Positions 60,153-64,000 of a DNA stretch of 64,000 nt are shown here, in pieces; the stretch's first letter is position 1, and each line of letters opens with the position of its first letter. Source of the stretch: a bacterium (GTDB lineage Bacteria > Oederibacteriota > JAAXVQ01 > JAUVAV01); contig JAIORK010000029.1 in assembly GCA_021108215.1 (NCBI GenBank), positions 62,001 to 126,000 of the forward strand, in the 5' to 3' direction. The notes beneath the pieces are model-generated. The model saw only the letters and a list, made by a program, of their open reading frames with translations. It was not told the DNA's origin and ran no database searches. Position numbers and translations under genes: made by a program.

Positions 60153-60780
60153 GTTTATTTGTGATCGATACGCCAAGTGTATCCGGCTTGTATTTGGGAT
60201 TCATGGGATCGTCTTTCCATGAGGATGGGTTGTCAGCGATATACTCCCGCAACAAGTTGAGACGGGTTTCGTTTTTAATTTGTTCATGTTCAAGTGGTTT
60301 TTTCCAGACAGGACCTTGTAAAGCGGCATTAAACTCATAGATGTATTTTGATGAGATATCAATAAATTTTTGGATTATTTCATCAATGTCCGCAGTGACT
60401 CCCGGATTTTCACCCAGCTCGGTTTTTTCCAGGAAAATATTTTTAAGAGGTAATTTGTGCAAAACCAGGATGCCGTGCAGATGGTTAGGCATCACCACGC
60501 AAAGATCCAGATGGATATTGGGATATAGGACGGGAAGGTCATACCAGCAGTCCTGGACAGCTTGACCTGTGGGATTTAAGTGGACCTGATGGTTTTTGAT
60601 GGAGCCGAAGTGACAGGTACGCATAATGGTATGAAGTGATAGGAAATAGAGTTCGATTTCAGGCCGACCAAAAAGATCAGGTGTTGTTTTTGTTTCGGTT
60701 CGTTGCCCGGGTGGTCTGGAATTTAAATGTGAAATACGGATGCGGTTTGGTCCGGTTCGTCCTGATGGTTTTGAGAGCAT
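60139..60780 (-). CDS. REP-associated tyrosine-transposase-like protein (RAYT, Y1 family), atypical
   Basis: 213 aa. The HuH-type metal motif is in LDLCVVMPNHLHGILVL (~residues 92-108), with an upstream TGQAVQDCWYDLPVLYPNIH as in the Y1 transposase (TnpA_REP) family. The C-terminal part (VWKKPLEHEQIKNETRLNLL, REYIADNPSSWKDDP) matches the usual VW...NE...IREYI.NNP tail, but at the place where relatives have the catalytic Tyr (NYYEH) this protein has PLEHE, so strand transfer may be lost or use another Tyr (KYIYEF upstream). Its N-terminal ~40 residues are extra. Palindromes related to E and F lie on both sides. Confidence 0.75.
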   Translation of the reverse strand: MLSKPSGRTGPNRIRISHLNSRPPGQRTETKTTPDLFGRPEIELYFLSLHTIMRTCHFGSIKNHQVHLNPTGQAVQDCWYDLPVLYPNIHLDLCVVMPNHLHGILVLHKLPLKNIFLEKTELGENPGVTADIDEIIQKFIDISSKYIYEFNAALQGPVWKKPLEHEQIKNETRLNLLREYIADNPSSWKDDPMNPKYKPDTLGVSITNKHPAP

Positions 60781-60885
60781 GGTATTGAATCCTTGTCCTG
60801 GTTTGTATGTTGCTTATATAGATAAGACGCACAAGAAGGAATAATATTTCAAAAAAAATGATTTTTGTATAAAAAAATAGTTATC

Positions 60886-60969
60886 GTGCCAGCGCGAACA
60901 CAATGGGCAGCTTGCCCGGCGTACTTACCCGGCGAATGCCGGGTGCCGGGTAAGCCTGTGGATTTTTAT
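60886..60969. repeat. Family F repeat, copy F2, with an inserted E-type palindrome (E3)
   Basis: It is the same as F1 (5450-5502) except for a 31-nt insert after TTGCCCGG. The insert forms a 10-bp perfect stem CTTACCCGGC (60924-60933) and GCCGGGTAAG (60945-60954), whose reverse complement carries the CGGCAYCCGGCATTCGCCGG core of E1 and E2. It lies within the 333-nt gap between the RAYT-like gene and der, ~105 nt upstream of the RAYT start. Confidence 0.85.
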
Positions 60970-61113
60970 CCCCAGGGTGAGGAGACGCCTGTTGTGGACG
61001 GCGCTTGTCAGGTTTTTTTTCTATAACTTGTTACATTTCATTAAAAAATCACTCCCCTATTTACCTGAAACAGTATATAATCCCATTTTTAAAAATAAAA
61101 AGGTGATTGATTT

Positions 61114-62439
61114 ATGTCGAGAAAAGTTGTCGCCATTGTTGGCAGACCGAATGTAGGCAAATCAGCTCTGTTTAACCGTATTATCGGTAAAGCACGAGCA
61201 ATTGTTGATGAACATGCCGGGTTGACGCGTGATCGGAATTATGATATTGCCCGTTGGCTTGACCGGGATTTTTTACTTATTGATACAGGTGGTTTTGAAC
61301 CGGAGTCAACCGACCATATTCTTAGTCAAATGCGGCGTCAGACCCAGTTGGCGATGGAAGAAGCGGATGTCATTGTCATGGTTGTTGATGGACGGACACC
61401 GCTTGATCATGCAGATCGGGAATTGGCCAAGCATCTGCGTAAATCAAGCAAACCAATTGTTCTGGGCGTTAATAAAATAGATAACGAGCAGTTGGAAGCG
61501 CAAGCGCATGATTTTTGGTCATTGGGATTTGGACATCCTTATGCCATTTCAGCATTGCACGGCCGCTGTGTTGATGAACTGCTCGATGCGGTAATTGAGC
61601 ACATTCCGCCAATAACCAAACCAACCGAAGAAGATGAGTTGACAATTAAAATTGCAATTACCGGCAGGCCCAATGCCGGCAAATCATCCCTGGTGAATAA
61701 AATTTTGGGGACAGACCGTGTGCTGGTGCATGATGAGCCGGGGACGACGCGAGATACGGTGTCTTCGTTTTTTCAGTTTCAGAAACGACCCTATCAAATT
61801 TTGGATACTGCCGGATTGCGGGCAAAGAAAAGAATTTCTCATGCGATTGAGCGGTACGCGGTGATGCGGGCGTTGCGGACCATTGAAGAGACGCATATTG
61901 CGGTTTTAATGCTGGATGCCAGCTGCACGATTACAGAACAAGACGAACATATTGCCGGATACATCCATGAATCAGGACGCGCCTGTATTTTGGCAATTAA
62001 TAAATGGGATTTGATTGAAAAGGATACGCATACCACAGACCTGTTTATTAAAGGATTGCGGAAGCGGATGCCGTTTATGGATTATGCCCCGGTGATTACA
62101 ATCTCTGCAAAAGACGGGCAACGTGTAAACCGGCTCTTAGAACTGGCGGCCTATGTAGATGAACAGCATGTAATGCGGATTAAAACCAGCTTGCTAAATA
62201 AAGCACTTCAGGATATTATCCATAAGCATCCGGCACCCAGCCGGCGGGGGAAGGTTTTGAAAGTGAAATATATCTCCCAAACCGGCGTCAGACCACCGGC
62301 TTTTGCTCTTTTTGTCAATGACGTCAAACGGATGCATTTCGCTTACCTGCGACATATAAAAAATGAATTACGCGCCCGGTTTGGTTTGGAAGGGACGCCG
62401 CTGATTATTATGCTGCGGGGCAGTAAGGAGAAAAAATGA
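61114..62439 (+). CDS. der: Ribosome-assembly GTPase Der (EngA)
   Basis: 441 aa with AAGGTGA before the ATG. Two G domains in tandem: G1 GRPNVGKS (~residues 10-17) and GRPNAGKS (~186-193), G3 DTGG and DTAG, G4 NKID and NKWD, then a C-terminal KH-like domain (~350-441: RRGKVLKVKYISQTGVRPPA). It is essential for maturation of the 50S ribosomal subunit. It overlaps plsY by 4 nt (ATGA) and is the first gene of a der-plsY-gpsA cluster, a conserved order in many bacteria. A TATAAT box lies at 61076-61081. Confidence 0.97.
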   Translation: MSRKVVAIVGRPNVGKSALFNRIIGKARAIVDEHAGLTRDRNYDIARWLDRDFLLIDTGGFEPESTDHILSQMRRQTQLAMEEADVIVMVVDGRTPLDHADRELAKHLRKSSKPIVLGVNKIDNEQLEAQAHDFWSLGFGHPYAISALHGRCVDELLDAVIEHIPPITKPTEEDELTIKIAITGRPNAGKSSLVNKILGTDRVLVHDEPGTTRDTVSSFFQFQKRPYQILDTAGLRAKKRISHAIERYAVMRALRTIEETHIAVLMLDASCTITEQDEHIAGYIHESGRACILAINKWDLIEKDTHTTDLFIKGLRKRMPFMDYAPVITISAKDGQRVNRLLELAAYVDEQHVMRIKTSLLNKALQDIIHKHPAPSRRGKVLKVKYISQTGVRPPAFALFVNDVKRMHFAYLRHIKNELRARFGLEGTPLIIMLRGSKEKK

Positions 62440-63071
62440 TAATAGTGACCTTGAAAATTATTGGGATTTTACTCGTTAGCTACGGGATAGGGTCCATTCC
62501 TTTTGCGTATGTTTACGGGAAAATACGCGGTGTTGATATTCGGACACAAGGGTCGGGCAATCCAGGTGCGACGAACATTATGCGCGTGTTCGGAGTGTTT
62601 TCCGGAATTTTAGTATTATTGGCAGATGCGGCGAAGGGTTATCTGGCAGTGGTTATTATTGCCGGATGGGCTGTGACGGGGAATCCCGATTTACTTAAAG
62701 TCGCCTGCGGTCTGGCCGCGATTATGGGGCATACGTTTACGTTTTTTCTTCGGTTTAAAGGCGGGAAGGGGGTTGCCACAACTTGCGGCGTTTTTTTAGG
62801 TTTGGCACCCTTGGCAACCTTGCTGGTTTTAATTCCATTTGTGGTTGTCGTGGCACTTACCCGCTATATTTCAGCCGGATCATTGGTGGCTGCACTTAGT
62901 TTTCCGGCAATCATCTGGTTTGTCGGTGAAACCGGACACCAGTATTTATTTTTTTATGTTTCGGTTTTATCAGCACTGATGATCGTTTTGAAGCACCGGG
63001 CGAATATCGGTCGGATTGTAAAGGGAACGGAAAACAAATTCGGGCAGAAGGTTAAAGTGTCTTCGAAATAA
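62436..63071 (+). CDS. plsY: Glycerol-3-phosphate acyltransferase PlsY
   Basis: 211 aa, five or so membrane helices. Conserved motifs are GSIPFAYVYGK, QGSGNPGATNIMRVFG, KGGKGVATTCGVFLGL and the later LKHRANIGRIVKGTENKFG. It transfers the acyl group of acyl-phosphate to glycerol-3-phosphate, the first step of phospholipid synthesis, at the inner membrane. The start overlaps der by 4 nt, and gpsA, which makes its substrate, follows after 18 nt. Confidence 0.97.
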   Translation: MIIVTLKIIGILLVSYGIGSIPFAYVYGKIRGVDIRTQGSGNPGATNIMRVFGVFSGILVLLADAAKGYLAVVIIAGWAVTGNPDLLKVACGLAAIMGHTFTFFLRFKGGKGVATTCGVFLGLAPLATLLVLIPFVVVVALTRYISAGSLVAALSFPAIIWFVGETGHQYLFFYVSVLSALMIVLKHRANIGRIVKGTENKFGQKVKVSSK

Positions 63072-63089
63072 AGTGATGGGATGGATTTT

Positions 63090-64000
63090 ATGACGGAAAC
63101 TGTTACGCAAGGGGACCAACAGACGATTAGTGTTATCGGCGCCGGAGCATGGGGAACTGCATTGGCGATTATTTTAGCGCAAAACAACCATGCTGTCAGG
63201 CTTTGGGAATTTTTTCCTGACTATGCCGCGATTCTCAACGATCGCCGGGAGAATCCGAAATTTTTACCGGGCATAAAAATTCCGGAAACAATCCGCATTA
63301 CCAGTGATTTGGAAAAAGCGGTTCAGGACAGCCGGATTGTCGTTATGGCGGTTCCTTCCCAGGTGCTGCGAACCGTCATTCGGAAAATTGCCGGCTATGG
63401 CATGCCGCTGGACACCATCATAACAGCATCCAAAGGGATTGAACAAACGACTTTGATGAGGATGTCGGAAGTTGTTAAACAAGAATGCGGATTATGCCGG
63501 GAGTGTTGTGTGCTTTCCGGTCCCAGTCATGCAGAGGAAGTCAGCCGGCAGATTCCAACCTCCGTTGTCGCGGCGGCAAAGGATGTAGCAACCGGAACAT
63601 TTATTCAGACGTTGTTTAGTACGGAACATTTTCGCGTCTATAGCAGTCAGGATGTTGTAGGGGTTGAATTGGGCGGTGCGTTGAAAAATGTTATTGCGAT
63701 CGCCGCCGGCATTGTGGATGGCTTGGGATTGGGAGATAATACCAAAGCAGCCCTGATGACCCGCGGGTTGGCGGAGATGGGACGTTTGGGCAGGGCTTTG
63801 CAGGCGAAACCGGAGACGTTTGCCGGACTCTCCGGTATGGGAGATTTAGTTGTGACTTGCACGAGTCAGCATTCCAGGAATCGTCGCGTTGGGGAAGAAC
63901 TTGGCCGGGGCCGGACGCTGGAAGAAATTTTGAACAGTATGGAAATGGTCGCCGAAGGGGTCGAGACCACCAAGTCCGCCAAGCGCCTGGCAGATCAGAA
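63090..64000 (+). CDS. gpsA: NAD(P)-dependent glycerol-3-phosphate dehydrogenase (partial, cut by window end)
   Basis: The open frame runs off the window; 303 codons are visible from the ATG at 63090 (ATG 63081 in the same frame is also possible). The NAD(P) fold IGAGAWGTALA starts at ~residue 16, NPKFLPGIKIP and AVPSQVLRTV follow, and the catalytic region SGPSHAEEV, GVELGGALKNVIAIAAGI and GLGDNTKAALMTRGLAEMGR is present. It reduces dihydroxyacetone phosphate to sn-glycerol-3-phosphate, which feeds PlsY encoded just upstream. Confidence 0.96.
   Translation, partial: MTETVTQGDQQTISVIGAGAWGTALAIILAQNNHAVRLWEFFPDYAAILNDRRENPKFLPGIKIPETIRITSDLEKAVQDSRIVVMAVPSQVLRTVIRKIAGYGMPLDTIITASKGIEQTTLMRMSEVVKQECGLCRECCVLSGPSHAEEVSRQIPTSVVAAAKDVATGTFIQTLFSTEHFRVYSSQDVVGVELGGALKNVIAIAAGIVDGLGLGDNTKAALMTRGLAEMGRLGRALQAKPETFAGLSGMGDLVVTCTSQHSRNRRVGEELGRGRTLEEILNSMEMVAEGVETTKSAKRLADQ

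Overview
The window reads as chromosomal DNA of a Gram-negative-type (two-membrane) bacterium of moderate GC, probably from a poorly cultured lineage. The evidence is several lipoprotein signal peptides, an OmpA-like domain, a PorV/PorQ-type outer-membrane barrel, Tad/Flp pilus genes, and large secreted proteins with Thr/Pro-rich linkers ending in FlgD-like or type IX-secretion-like C-terminal domains. That last combination is common in candidate phyla near the FCB and Omnitrophota-like groups, but I cannot name the phylum from sequence alone. I see no tRNA, rRNA, CRISPR array, prophage or full-length insertion sequence.

Layout. 1-843: the frameshifted end of one gene and a companion protein. 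0.9-3.1 kb: a HAD/YrdC fusion, then an ECF sigma factor with a zinc-finger anti-sigma partner. 3.1-6.1 kb: Tad/Flp pilus genes (TadE-like, two small pilins, prepilin peptidase) and a PAS membrane sensor. 6.1-12.5 kb: a DUF4139 protein, a collagen-like lipoprotein, a TAXI-type TRAP transporter and a GNAT. 12.6-16 kb: two secreted proteins with PT-rich linkers (seven-repeat propeller, phosphoesterase). 16-31 kb: mostly housekeeping and signalling genes (ABC-F, ankyrin, DUF523/DUF1722, bacteriohemerythrin, phosphoesterase, HDOD, U32, YkgJ, B12-dependent ribonucleotide reductase). 31-41 kb: envelope genes (lipoprotein, M15-type peptidase, a frameshifted beta-helix protein coupled to a PorV-OmpA protein, oligoendopeptidase, TadE/TadG). 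41-60 kb: PilZ, hydrolases, an outer-membrane-type protein, AlkD-like, Ca/Na antiporter, two HD-GYP proteins, MATE, UppP, glycogen debranching enzyme and two membrane proteins. 60-64 kb: a Y1-transposase-like gene, then der-plsY-gpsA.

Two things stand out beyond the genes. First, the intergenic DNA is dense in short palindromic repeats of at least six related families (called A to F here). Several are nested inside one another, one lies in frame inside the ABC-F gene, and a REP-associated (RAYT-like) transposase with an HLH metal motif but no tyrosine at the expected position is flanked by matching palindromes. Second, a nucleotidyltransferase-like gene at 45672 is preceded by five copies of the 13-bp palindrome TCTTATNATAAGA, the last covering the -10 box of a good promoter. 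This looks like an autoregulated single-gene unit.

How the genes work together: the sigma/anti-sigma pair, PAS sensor, PilZ, HDOD and HD-GYP proteins suggest envelope and surface signalling, probably through cyclic di-GMP. Flp pilins, TadE/TadG and the prepilin peptidase are scattered parts of one pilus system whose motor and secretin are not here. The proteins with FlgD-like C-termini and the PorV-like barrel may form part of an outer-membrane export route.
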